Shown in pieces: positions 1 to 11,738 of a DNA stretch of 64,000 nt (position 1 is its first letter; each line of letters opens with the position of its first letter). Made by a program: the position numbers and the translations under genes. The stretch is from Aplectana chamaeleonis. Lineage: Eukaryota > Nematoda > Chromadorea > Rhabditida > Cosmocercidae. The stretch covers positions 1 through 64,000 of the forward strand of contig JAPDOI010000275.1 in NCBI GenBank assembly GCA_029168955.1, read 5' to 3'. The notes below the pieces were generated by a model. That model did not search any database. It had not been told where the DNA came from and saw only the letters and a list, made by a program, of their open reading frames with translations.

Positions 1-3000
1 CATCTGTTGACATCATCAAGGTGTCATGTAAAAGTACATAGGGCATCTGATGACGCCTCGCCAGGTGTCATGTAAAGCATACATAGGGCATCTGATGACG
101 TCATCAGATGTCATGTAAAGTACATAGGAGCATCTGATGACGTCATCAGGGTGTCACGTAAAGTACATAGGGCATCTGATGACGTCATCAAAGTGTCATG
201 TAAAGTGCACATAGGGCATCTGACTGACGTCATCAGGGTGTCATGTAAAGTACTATAGGGCATCTGATGACGTCTATCAGAGGATGTCATGTAAAGTACA
301 TAGGGCATCTGATGACGCTCATCAGGGGTGTCATGTAAAGTACATAGGGCATCTGATAGACGTCATCAGGGTTGTCATGTCAGCCTACATAGGCATCTGA
401 TGACATCATCAGGGTGTCATGTAAAGTACATAGGGCATCTGATGACGTCATCAGGGTGTCATGTAAAGTACATAGGGCACATCTGGATGACGTCATCAGG
501 GTGGCTCATGTTAAAAGTACATAGGGCATCTGATGACGTCATCAGAAGATGTCATGTAAAAAGTACATAGGGCATTCCTGATGACGTCATCAGGATATCA
601 TGTAAAGTACATAGGGCACCTGATGACGTCATCAGGGTGTCATGTAAAGTACATAGGGCATCTGATGACGTCACTCGAGGTGTCATGTAAAGTACATAGG
701 GCATCTGATGACGTCATCAGGGTGTCATGTAAAGTAGATAGGGCATCTGATGACGTCATCAGGATGTCATCACTAAAGTACATAGGAGCATCTGATGGCG
801 TCATCAGGGTGTCATGCTCAGAAGTACATAGGGCATCTGATAGACGTCATCAGGGTGTCCGCCATGTAAAGTACGCCATAGGGCATCTGATGAGCGTCCA
901 TCAGGGTGTCATGTAAAGTACATAGGGCATCTGATGACGTCATCAGGTGTCATGTAAAGTACATAGGGCATCTGATGACGTCATCAGGGTGTCATGTAAA
1001 GTACATAGGAGCACCTGATGACGTCATCAGGGTGTCATGTAAAGTACATAGGGCATCTGATGACGTCATCAGGGTGTCATGTAAAGTACATAGGGCATCT
1101 GATGACGTCATCAGGATGTCATGTAAAGTACATAGGGCATCTGATGACGTCATCAGGGTGTCATGTAAAGTACATAGGGCATCTGATGACGTCATAAGGG
1201 TGTCATGTAAAGCACATAGGGCATCTGATGACGTCATCAAGATGTCATGTAAAGTACATAGGGCATCTGATGACGTCATCAGGGTGTCATGTAAAGTACA
1301 TAGGGCACCTGATGACGTCATCAGGGTGTCATGTAAAGTACATAGGGCACCTGATGACGTCATCAGGGTGTCATGTAAAGTACATAGGGCATCTGATGAC
1401 GTCATCAAGATGTCATGTAAAGTACATAGGGCATCTGATGACGTCATCAGGGTGTCATGTAAAGTACATAGGGCACCTGATGACGTCATCAGGGTGTCAT
1501 GTAAAGTACATAGGGCACCTGATGACGTCATCAGGGTGTCATGTAAAGTACATAGGGCATCTGATGACGTCATCAAGATGTCATGTAAAGTACATAGGGC
1601 ATCTGATGACGTCATAAGGGTGTCATGTAAAGCACATAGGGCATCTGATGACGTCATCAAGATGTCATGTAAAGTACATAGGGCATCTGATGACGTCATC
1701 AGGGTGTCATGTAAAGTACATAGGGCATCTGATGACGTCATCAGGGTGTCATGTAAAGTACATAGGGCACCTGATGACGTCATCAGGGTGTCATGTAAAG
1801 TACATAGGGCATCTGATGACGTCATCAGGGTGTCATGTAAAGTACATAGGGCATCTGATGACGTCATCAGGATGTCATGTAAAGTACATAGGGCATCTGA
1901 TGACGTCATCAGGGTGTCATGTAAAGTACATAGGGCATCTGATGACGTCATAAGGGTGTCATGTAAAGCACATAGGGCATCTGATGACGTCATCAAGATG
2001 TCATGTAAAGTACATAGGGCATCTGATGACGTCATAAGGGTGTCACGTAAAGTACATAGGGCATCTGATGACGTCATCAGAGATGTCATGTAAATTACAT
2101 AGGGCATCTGATGACGTCATCAGGGTGTCATATAAAGTACATAGGGCATCTGATGACGTCATCAGGGTGTCATGTAAAGTACATAGGGCATCTGATGACG
2201 TCATCAGGGTGTCATGTAAAGTACATAGGACATCTGATAACGTCATCAGGGTGTCATGTAAAGTACATAGGACATCTGATGACGTCATCAGGGTGTCATA
2301 AAAAGTACATAGGGCATCTGATGACGTCATCAGGGTGTCATGTAAAGTACATAGGGCATCTGATGACGTCATCAGGGTGTCATGTAAATTACATAGGGCA
2401 TCTGGTGATGTCATCAGGGTTATCTAAAGTGCATAGGGCATCTGATGACGTCATGAGGGTGTCATGCAAAGTACATAGGGCATCTGACGACGTTATCAGG
2501 GTGTCATGTAAAGTACATAGGGCATCTGATGACGTCATCAGGGTGTCATATAAAGTACATAGGGCATCTGATGACGTCATCAGGGTGTCATGTAAAGTAC
2601 ATAGGGCATCTGATGACGTCATCAGGGTGTCATGAAAAGTACATAGGGCATCTGATGACGTCATCAGGGTGTCATGTAAAGTACATAGAGCATCTGATGA
2701 CGTCATCAAGATGTCATGTAAAGTACATAGGGCATCTGATGACGTCATAAGGGTGTCACGTAAAGTACATAGGGCATCTGATGACGTCATCAGGTGTCAT
2801 AAAAATTACATAGGACATCCTGATGACGTCATCAGGGTGTCATGTAAAGTACATAGGGCATCTGATGACGTCATCAGGGTGTCATGTAAAGTACATAGGG
2901 CATCTGATGACGTCATCAGGGTGTCATGTAAAGTACATAGGGCATCTGATGACGTCATCAGGGTGTCATGTAAAGTACATAGGGCATCTGATGACGTCAT

Positions 3001-6000
3001 CAGGGTGTCATGTAAAGTACATAGGGCATCTGATGACGTCTTCAGGGTGTCATGTAAAGTACATAGGGCATCTGATGACGTCATCAGGGTGTCATGTAAA
3101 GTACATAGGGCATCTGATGACGTCATCAGGGTGTCATGTAAAGTACATAGGGCATCTGATGACGTCATCAGGGTGTCATGTAAAGTACATAGGGCATCTG
3201 ATGACGCCATCAGGGTGTCATGTAAAGTACATAGGGCATCTGATGACGTCATCAGGGTGTCATGTAAAGTACATAGGGCATCTGATGACGTCATCAGGAT
3301 GTCATGTAAAGTACATAGGGCATCTGATGACGTCATCAAGGTGTCATGTAAAGTACATAGGGCATCTGATGACGTCATAAGGGTGTCATGTAAAGTACAT
3401 AGGGCATCTGATGACGTCATCAAGATGTCATGTAAAGTACATAGGGCATCTGATGACGTCATCAGGGTGTCATGTAAAGTACATAGGGCATCTGATGACG
3501 TCATCAGGGTGTCATGTAAAGTACATAGGGCATCTGATGACGCCATCAGGGTGTCATGTAAAGTACATAGGGCATCTGATGACGTCATCAGGATGTCATG
3601 TAAAGTACATAGGAGCATCTGATGACGTCATCAGGGTGTCATGTAAAGTACATAGGGCATCTGATGACGTCATCAGGGTGTCATGTAAAGTACATAGGGC
3701 ATCTGATGACATCATCAGGTGTCATGTAAAAAGTACATAGGGCATCTGATGACGTCATCAGGGTGTCATGTAAAGTACATAGGGCATCTGATGACGTCAT
3801 CAGGGTGTCATGTAAAGTACATAGGGCATCTGATGACGTCATCAGGATGTCATGTAAAGTACATAGGGCATCTGATGACGTCATCAGGATATCATGTAAA
3901 GTACATAGGGCACCTGATGACGTCATCAGGGTGTCATGTAAAGTACATAGGGCATCTGATGACGTCATCAGGGTGTCATGTAAAGTACATAGGGCATCTG
4001 ATGACGTCATCAGGGTGTCATGTAAAGTAGATAGGGCATCTGATGACGTCATCAGGATGTCATGTAAAGTACATAGGGCATCTGATGGCGTCATCAGGGT
4101 GTCATGTAAAGTACATAGGGCATCTGATGACGTCATCAGGGTGTCATGTAAAGTACATAGGGCATCTGATGACGTCATCAGGGTGTCATGTAAAGTACAT
4201 AGGGCATCTGATGACGTCATCAGGGTGTCATGTAAAGTAGATAGGGCATCTGATGACGTCATCAGGGTGTCATGTAAAGTAGATAGGGCATCTGATTACG
4301 TCATCAGGGTGTCACGTAAAGTACATAGGGCATCTGATGACGTCATCAGGGTGTCATGTAAAGTACATAGGGCACCTGATGACGTCATCAGGGTGTCATG
4401 TAAAGTACATAGGGCATCTGATGACGTCATCAGGGTGTCATGTAAAGTACATAGGGCATCTGATGACGTCATCAGGGTGTCATATAAGAAGTACATAGGG
4501 CATCTGATGACGTCATCAGGGTGTCATGTAAAGTACATAGGGCATCTGATGACGTCCTCAGGGTGTCATGTAAAGTACATAGGGCATCTGATGATGTCAT
4601 CAGGGTGTCATGTAAAGTAGATAGGCATCTGATGACGTCATCAGGTGTCATGTAAAGTAGATAGGGCATCTGATGACGTCATCAGGGTGTCACGTAAAGT
4701 ACATAGGGCATCTGATGACGTCATCAGGGTGTCATGTAAAGTACATAGGGCATCTGATGACGTCATCAGGGTGTCATGTAAAGTACATAGGGCATCTGAT
4801 GACGTCATCAGGGTGTCATGTAAAGTACATAGGGCATCTGATGACGTCATCAGGGTGTCATGTAAAGTACATAGGGCATCTGATGACGTCATCAGGGTGT
4901 TATGTAAAGTACATAGGGCATCTGATGACGTCATCAGGGTGTCATGTAAAGTACATAGGGCATCTGATGACGTCATCAGGGTGTCATGTAAAGTACATAG
5001 GGCATCTGATGACGTCATTAGGATGTCATGTAAAGTGCATAGGGCATCTGATGACGTCATCAGGATGTCATGTAAAGTACATAGGGCATCTGATGACGTC
5101 ATCAGGGTGTCATGTAAAGTACATAGGGCATCTGATGACGTCGTCAGGGTGTCATGTAAAGTACATAGGGCATCTGATGACGTCATCAGGATGTCATGTA
5201 AAGTACATAGGGCATCTGATGACGTCATCAGGGTGTCATCTAAAGTAAATAGGGCATCTGATAACGTCGTCATGGTGTCACGTAAAGTAAATAGGGCATC
5301 TGATAACGTCGTCATGGTGTCACGTAAAGTACATAGGGCATCTGATGACGTCATCAGGTGTCATGTAAAGTACATAGGGCATCTGATGACGTCATCAGGG
5401 TGTCATGTAAAGTACATAGGGCATCTGATGACGTCATCAGGGTGTCATGTAAAGTACATAGGGCATCTGATGACGTCATCAGGATGTCATGTAAAGTACA
5501 TAGGGCATCTGATGACGTCATCAGGGTGTCATGTAAAGTACATAGGGCATCTGATGACGTCATCAGGGTGTCATGTAAAGTACATAGGGCATCTGATGAC
5601 ATCATCAGGGTGTCATGTAAAGTACATAGGGCATCTGATGACGTCATCAGGATGTCATGTAAAGTACATAGGAGCATCTGATGACGTCATCAGGGTGTCA
5701 TGTAAAGTACATAGGGCATCTGATGACGTCATCAGGATGTCATGTAAAGTACATAGGGCATCTGATGACGTCATCAGGATATCATGTAAAGTACATAGGG
5801 CACCTGATGACGTCATCAGGGTGTCATGTAAAGTACATAGGGCATCTGATGACGTCATCAGGGTGTCATGTAAAGTACATAGGGCATCTGATGACGTCAT
5901 CAGGGTGTCATGTAAAGTAAGATAGGCATCAGATGACGTCATCAGGATGTCATGTAAAGTACATAGGGCATCTGATGGCGTCATCAGGGTGTCATGTAAA

Positions 6001-8557
6001 GTACATAGGGCATCTGATGACGTCATCAGGGTGTCATGTAAAGTACATAGGGCATCTGATGACGTCATCAGGGTGTCATGTAAAGTACATAGGGCATCTG
6101 ATGACGTCATCAGGGTGTCATGTAAAGTAGATAGGGCATCTGATGACGTCATCAGGGTGTCATGTAAAGTAGATAGGGCATCTGATTACGTCATCAGGGT
6201 GTCACGTAAAGTACATAGGGCATCTGATGACGTCATCAGGGTGTCATGTAAAGTACAAAGGGCACCTGATGACGTCATCAGGTGTCATGTAAAGTACATA
6301 GGGCATCTGATGACGTCATCAGGGTGTCATGTAAAGTACATAGGGCATCTGATGACGTCATCAGGGTGTCATGTAAAGTACATAGGGCATCTGATGACGT
6401 CATCAGGGTGTCATGTAAAGTACATAGGGCATCTGATGACGTCATCAGGGTGTCATGTAAAGTACATAGGGCATCTGATGACGTCATCAGGGTGTCATGT
6501 AAAGTACATAGGGCATCTGATGACGTCATCAGGGTGTCATGTAAAGTAGATAGGGCATCTGATGACGTCATCAGGGTGTCATGTAAAGTAGATAGGGCAT
6601 CTGATGACGTCATCAGGGTGTCACGTAAAGTACATAGGGCATCTGATGACGTCATCAGGGTGTCATGTAAAGTACATAGGGCATCTGATGACGTCATCAG
6701 GGTGTCATGTAAAGTACATAGGGCATCTGATGACGTCATCAGGGTGTCATGTAAAGTACATAGGGCATCTGATGACGTCATCAGGGTGTCATGTAAAGTA
6801 CATAGGGCATCTGATGACGTCATCAGGGTGTCATGTAAAGTACATAGGGCATCTGATGACGTCATCAGGGTGTCATGTAAAGTACATAGGGCATCTGATG
6901 ACGTCATCAGGGTGTCATGTAAAGTACATAGGGCATCTGATGACGTCATTAGGATGTCATGTAAAGTACATAGGGCATCTGATGACGTCATCAGGATGTC
7001 ATGTAAAGTACATAGGGCATCTGATGACGTCATCAGGGTGTCATGTAAAGTACATAGGGCATCTGATGACGTCGTCAGGGTGTCATGTAAAGTACATAGG
7101 GCATCTGATGACGTCATCAGGGTGTCATGTAAAGTACATAGGGCATCTGATGACGTCATCAGGGTGTCATGTAAAGTAGATAGGGCATCTGATGACGTCA
7201 TCAGGGTGTCATGTAAAGTACATAGGGCATCTGATGACGTCATCAGGATGTCATGTAAAGTACATAGGGCATCTGATGACGTCATCAGGATGTCATGTAA
7301 AGTACATAGGGCATCTGATGACGTCATCGGGGTGTCATGTAAAGTACATAGGGCGTCTGATGACGTCACCAGGATGTCAAGTAAAGTACATAGGGCATCT
7401 GATGACGTCATCAGGATGTCATGTAAAGTACATAGGGCACCTGATGACGTCATCAGGTGTCATGTAAAGTACATAGGGCATCTGATGACGTCATCAGGGT
7501 GTCATGTAAAGTACATAGGGCATCTGATGACGTCATCAGGGTGTCATGTAAAGTACATAGGGCATCTGATGACGTCATCAGGATGTCATGTAAAGTTCAT
7601 AGGGCATCTGATGACGTCATCCAGGGTGTCATGTAAAGTACATAGGGCATCTGATGACGTCATCAGGGTGTCATGCAAAGTACATAGGAGCATCTGATGA
7701 CGTCATCAGGAGTGTCATATAAAGTACACAGGGCATCTGATGACGTCATCAGGGTGTCATGCAAAGTACATAGGGCATCTGATGACGTCATCAGGGTGTC
7801 ATGCAAAGTACATAGGGCATCTGAAGACGTCATCAAGGTGTCATCTAAAGTACATAGGGCATCTGATGACGTCATTAGGATGTCATGTAAAGTACATAGG
7901 GCATCTGATGGCGTCATCAGGATGCCATGTAAAGTACATAGGGCATCTGATGACGTCATCAGGGTGTCATGTAAAGTACATAGGGCATCTGATGACGTCG
8001 TCAGGATGTCACGTAAAGTACATAGGGCATCTGATGACGTCATTAGGATGTCATGTAAAGAACATAGTGCATCTGATGACGTCATCATGGTGTCATGTAA
8101 AGTACATAGGGCATCTGATGACGTCATCAGAGTGTCATGTAAAGTACACAGGGCATCTGATGACGTCATCAGGGTGTCATGCAAAGTACATAGGGCATCT
8201 GATGACGTCATCAGGGTGTCATGCAAAGTACATAGGGCATCTGAAGACGTCATCAAGGTGTCATCTAAATTACATAGGGCATCTGATGACGTCATTAGGA
8301 TGTCATGTAAAGTACATAGGGCATCTAATGGCGTCTTCAGGATGCCATGTAAAGTACATAGGGCATCTGATGACGTCATCAGGGTGTCATGTAAAGTACA
8401 TAGGGCATCTGATGACGTCGTCAGGATGTCACGTAAAGTACATAGGGCATCTGATGACGTCATTAGGATGTCATGTAAAGAACATAGTGCATCTGATGAC
8501 GTCATCATGGTGTCATGTAAAGTACATAGGGCATCTGATGACGTCATCAGGACGTCG
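1..8557. repeat. 42-bp satellite array, about 200 copies
   Basis: The whole stretch is a tandem array with period 42. Each unit carries the 16-bp perfect palindrome CTGATGACGTCATCAG, then a GTGTCATGTAAAGTACATAG-like half. Because 42 is a multiple of three and the common unit lacks stops in several frames on both strands, very long open frames appear (a 14-residue repeat on +, another on -); these are not genes. A higher-order repeat of ten units is visible near the right end (7733-8152 against 8153-8552, offset 420), and a larger block recurs at offset 1890 (about 3640-4360 against 5530-6250). The first 930 bases carry many 1-4-base insertions, later units almost none. The array continues beyond the left edge and ends at about 8557. 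Confidence 0.97.
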
Positions 8558-8699
8558 TGGAAAGTGAGTAGCGCTTAATTCGTAGCGTGCGCAACAAGTT
8601 TGTTGCTTACTGATTATTATAGCAATCTATGCTATTTGAAAAATATTGAAGATTTTTTCATAGATATTACTTCGTAATATCAATAAAAAGTGAACAATT
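8558..8699. other. Unique AT-rich spacer between satellite and Penelope-like element
   Basis: This short AT-rich spacer follows the decay of the last satellite unit. I see no ORF or RNA gene in it. Confidence 0.5.
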
Positions 8700-8865
8700 C
8701 TATCAAAAAGGTCTTCCAAGCGAAAGAGGTTTGGTTGGCGTCAGAAACGTCCCAACAAAAAGAGAACAATAGGTAAGTAGATTGAGGAGAGTCTACAAAA
8801 AGTGAACAATATTCTCTGAGAGTAATTTTTCTTGGTGAACACTTCTTAACAGCGAAAACAAACCG
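8700..8865 (+). repeat. Left arm of inverted repeat flanking the Penelope-like ORF
   Basis: This is the reverse complement of 9144-9311 with only a few differences. The arms end at CTATCAAAAA (left, from 8700) and its complement just before the ORF start. The arms differ by a 2-base indel in the G run after CAAAAA. Confidence 0.9.
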
Positions 8866-9143
8866 TTGCTGTGTTCTACACAGAAGCTTTCTGTGGTTCC
8901 AATAATGGTCTTGATTACGCAAGAACCGTTTAAACGTATGTGCATGTAAACCTAACTCTTACCATCAGAATAGAAGATGACGTCGCAAAGACTTAGACAG
9001 ACGGTTAGGTCTTGCTGTAAGGAGAAGCAAAACAATAAAATAGAAATACAGCATTAAGCAAGAGTAATTCCGTAAAATCTCGCTAAACGAATAGAAGTGC
9101 TTTTTCCGAAAGACACTATACTCATCATCGTAAAATGTCACAT

Positions 9144-9311
9144 CGGTTTGTTTCCGCTGTTAAGAAGTGTTCACCAAGAAAAATTACTCTCAGAGAATAT
9201 TGTTCACTTTTTGTAGACTCTCCTCAATCTACTTACCTATTGTTCTCTTTTTGTTGGGACGTTTCTGACGCCAACCAAACCTCTTTCGCTTGGAAGACCC
9301 CTTTTTGATAG
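9144..9311 (-). repeat. Right arm of inverted repeat, adjoining the Penelope-like ORF start
   Basis: Inverted partner of 8700-8865. It ends one base before the ATG at 9312, so the 5' leader of the ORF lies inside the repeat arm. Confidence 0.9.
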
Positions 9312-11738
9312 ATGTATTCTATGCTTAGGAAGTGTATATCTAAAGAATTGTGTTGTGAACGATTCGTGCCGGACCACCTTTGGAGGAGAATAGTGGGTGA
9401 GTCGAGAAGTATTTGTGATTCTATTCGTTCTAGCGTCAAAGTAAAACTTCAGAGAAAATTCAGTGTGTTGCTTGATCGGAAGCGAGGCGGTGGAGGTAAC
9501 CAAAACAGTGGCGCAACCGTGAATTCTGACCTTGGAGAAGGACGGATGGGAGGGGAGGAGCGGAGCTCCAGGGTCACCGTCATCGGCGACACAAATCTAT
9601 CCAGTGACGCGCTCTCCGCATTGGATTTGGGTCCTAGCTTTGCCCCCAATCAGTCCCTTTGTCACAGCGTTTCGCGTAAAATTGTTGGCAGCCTCCAATC
9701 ATTGCAGGATCGCCTGCGAGGACGTGCGAAAATCGGTGCGCGGATCAGTGGTCAGGGTGGTAATAGTATTCCAGCCGTCCCAGCCCCTCCATTTCCCTGC
9801 AATTTCCTCAGGCCGCAGGACCCTGATAGCGCGACAGACGCAAAATTCCGCATATTTTCCACCTCTTTGCTTGTGGTACTCAGGCGATTTATAGGCAAAC
9901 GCAGCGGTTGTAATCTTAGCGTCGGGCAAAAGCGCGGCTTGCGGGAAATCAGGGATCTCACGGCATCTGGAGCAGTAAGAATCAGTGTCAGTGACAAAGG
10001 TGGAGAGTTTGTAGTACTGCCACAGTCTCTAGACGGGGAAATCACACGACTACATCTTCAAGATCGCTGCACGTATGATCACTCTACCGCAGAGGAATAC
10101 GCGAAGCAGTATCGCCGGCTATTTCGAAACTGGACCGAAGTCGCGAAGGCAGCCTGTCTACCCGGACACATAGCCAGCAGGTTGAAATGTGAGCTTCCCA
10201 CTTGTCCTGTACTGTACGTACTCATTAATACCCATAAACTGCCCCCAGGAAGCGCAGGTTGCCAGGATCCAACGTGTTTTAAAGTTCGACCTATAATCAG
10301 CAACGTGGGTGGTCCAACAGATCGAATATCATGGTTTCTCAATCTGGTTCTTGTTCAGCTTCTCAAATTTGTTCCAGCACACTTGCCTAATACTCAGAGT
10401 TTCCTCGACAAGCTTCGCGAAGTCAGTATGGACGATAACTGCGTGATGGAATCGTTCGACGTGACCTCTCTGTACACCAATGTGCCTAAGGACAACGCCT
10501 TACAGGCCGTTTTCGAGATTCTCAGCGAGCAGCAGTCTAACGTCAATCTATACGGCCTCAACATCGGACAGGTCATGACACTGCTCCATGAGTGTTTGAA
10601 ATGCAACATATTCAGGTGGAATGGAGAGTATTACAAGCAGATAAGAGGACTCGCGATGGGACAAAGGTTAGCTCCGATTCTGGCAGTCTCTTTCATGTCG
10701 AAAGTAGAAAGTCCCATTTTAGATAGCATTCCATTGCTGTACTGTCGCTGTATAGATGACTGTTTCATCGTGTGCTCTACCCAAGATGAGATGGACCAAT
10801 GTTTTGAAATTTTGAACCAGCAATCAGAGGATATCAAATTTACTCGAGAAACTCCGAAGGACAATTGGCTAGCCTTTCTGAATGTGGAAGTTCACATTTC
10901 TCGAGGAGTGTGCCGGACAAAGTGGTATCGGAAGCCGACTAGCAAAAATATAATTTGCAGTTCGGCCCACCCCAGGAGAACGAAAAGGGCAATTGTAGCT
11001 GGTATGTTCAGGACAGCAGCTTCTGTTTCATCAGGTATCGAGGAAAAGTCAATTTCCATTGAAAGGGCCAAATCTATAGCGATTGCTAACGGATACGCCC
11101 CGGCGATATGGAAGGTCAGAGAAGAGGGACGACGCTATGCATGTGATCAACGCGATGACGGTAGTACGAAAATACCTTTTTGTCTGCCTTTCATCTCTGA
11201 CGAGTTGAGCACTGAAGTTCGAGCATGCATCCGAAAGGCTGATCTGCAGGATTCGGTCAGATTAATCGAGATCCCACCGGCTACTCTCAAAAAACAGCTG
11301 ACACGTAACCGTCTGTACGACAGACTTTGTACAACTCCTTCATGCCTGGTCTGCCCCTTCGGAAGAGAGGGTGATTGCATGATCTCTGGGGTTGTGTACC
11401 TCATTTCATGTCAGCTTTGCAAGGAAGAGTACATTGGTGAGACGGGCAGACCACTCTGTCTTAGAATAAAAGAGCACCTCTGCAGTCTTAATAAGTCCAA
11501 AACTTCCCACGCCTTTAGAGACCACCGCGTCCGCGTACATGGCGATGCGCTATTTGAAATCACGGTAATTATCTTAGCGCGCGAGGCTGACATTTCTGCG
11601 CGCAAAACGCTCGAGGCATTCTGGATCGCTGCAAGGAATCCAAAAATCAATCGCAGGGAGGAGTGCGTCGCAATTACCCAAGATTTGGCGCCTTACATGG
11701 ACCTCTGCGGGCTATGTCACCTTAATCAGTCGCCCTAG
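9312..11738 (+). CDS. Penelope-like reverse transcriptase / GIY-YIG endonuclease (808 aa)
   Basis: A single uninterrupted ORF that would copy RNA into DNA at a nicked target. Residues 1-190 are poorly conserved. An SDKGGEFVV segment (about 229-237) matches the DKG-type N-terminal motif of the family. Reverse-transcriptase blocks follow: LINTHKLPPG and KVRPIISNVGGP (about 305-335), SFDVTSLYTNVP (about 385-396), GLAMGQRLAPILA (about 446-458), RCIDDCFIV (479-487), FLNVEV and WYRKPTSKN. The two catalytic aspartates (482, 483) are present, but the usual Tyr/Phe of (Y/F)xDD is Cys480. The C-terminus has a GIY-YIG nuclease with VVY at 694-696, YIG at 707-709, Arg713 and downstream EH. Length and order fit the endonuclease-bearing Penelope class. 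Its intactness implies a fairly recent insertion; whether the Cys variant is active cannot be told here. Confidence 0.93.
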   Translation: MYSMLRKCISKELCCERFVPDHLWRRIVGESRSICDSIRSSVKVKLQRKFSVLLDRKRGGGGNQNSGATVNSDLGEGRMGGEERSSRVTVIGDTNLSSDALSALDLGPSFAPNQSLCHSVSRKIVGSLQSLQDRLRGRAKIGARISGQGGNSIPAVPAPPFPCNFLRPQDPDSATDAKFRIFSTSLLVVLRRFIGKRSGCNLSVGQKRGLREIRDLTASGAVRISVSDKGGEFVVLPQSLDGEITRLHLQDRCTYDHSTAEEYAKQYRRLFRNWTEVAKAACLPGHIASRLKCELPTCPVLYVLINTHKLPPGSAGCQDPTCFKVRPIISNVGGPTDRISWFLNLVLVQLLKFVPAHLPNTQSFLDKLREVSMDDNCVMESFDVTSLYTNVPKDNALQAVFEILSEQQSNVNLYGLNIGQVMTLLHECLKCNIFRWNGEYYKQIRGLAMGQRLAPILAVSFMSKVESPILDSIPLLYCRCIDDCFIVCSTQDEMDQCFEILNQQSEDIKFTRETPKDNWLAFLNVEVHISRGVCRTKWYRKPTSKNIICSSAHPRRTKRAIVAGMFRTAASVSSGIEEKSISIERAKSIAIANGYAPAIWKVREEGRRYACDQRDDGSTKIPFCLPFISDELSTEVRACIRKADLQDSVRLIEIPPATLKKQLTRNRLYDRLCTTPSCLVCPFGREGDCMISGVVYLISCQLCKEEYIGETGRPLCLRIKEHLCSLNKSKTSHAFRDHRVRVHGDALFEITVIILAREADISARKTLEAFWIAARNPKINRREECVAITQDLAPYMDLCGLCHLNQSP

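Noticed and set aside
1..8557. CRISPR-like regular repeat
   Set aside because: Units are contiguous with no unique spacers and lie in a eukaryotic genome; this is a satellite.
1..8557. Hammerhead core CTGATGA in every satellite unit
   Set aside because: CTGATGA comes from the palindrome around TGACGTCA; there is no helix II followed by GAAA at the needed distance on either strand.
906..8578. Very long ORFs on both strands over the satellite
   Set aside because: They repeat a 14-residue motif in register with the 42-bp unit, on both strands and in several frames; there is no start context, splicing or non-repetitive domain.
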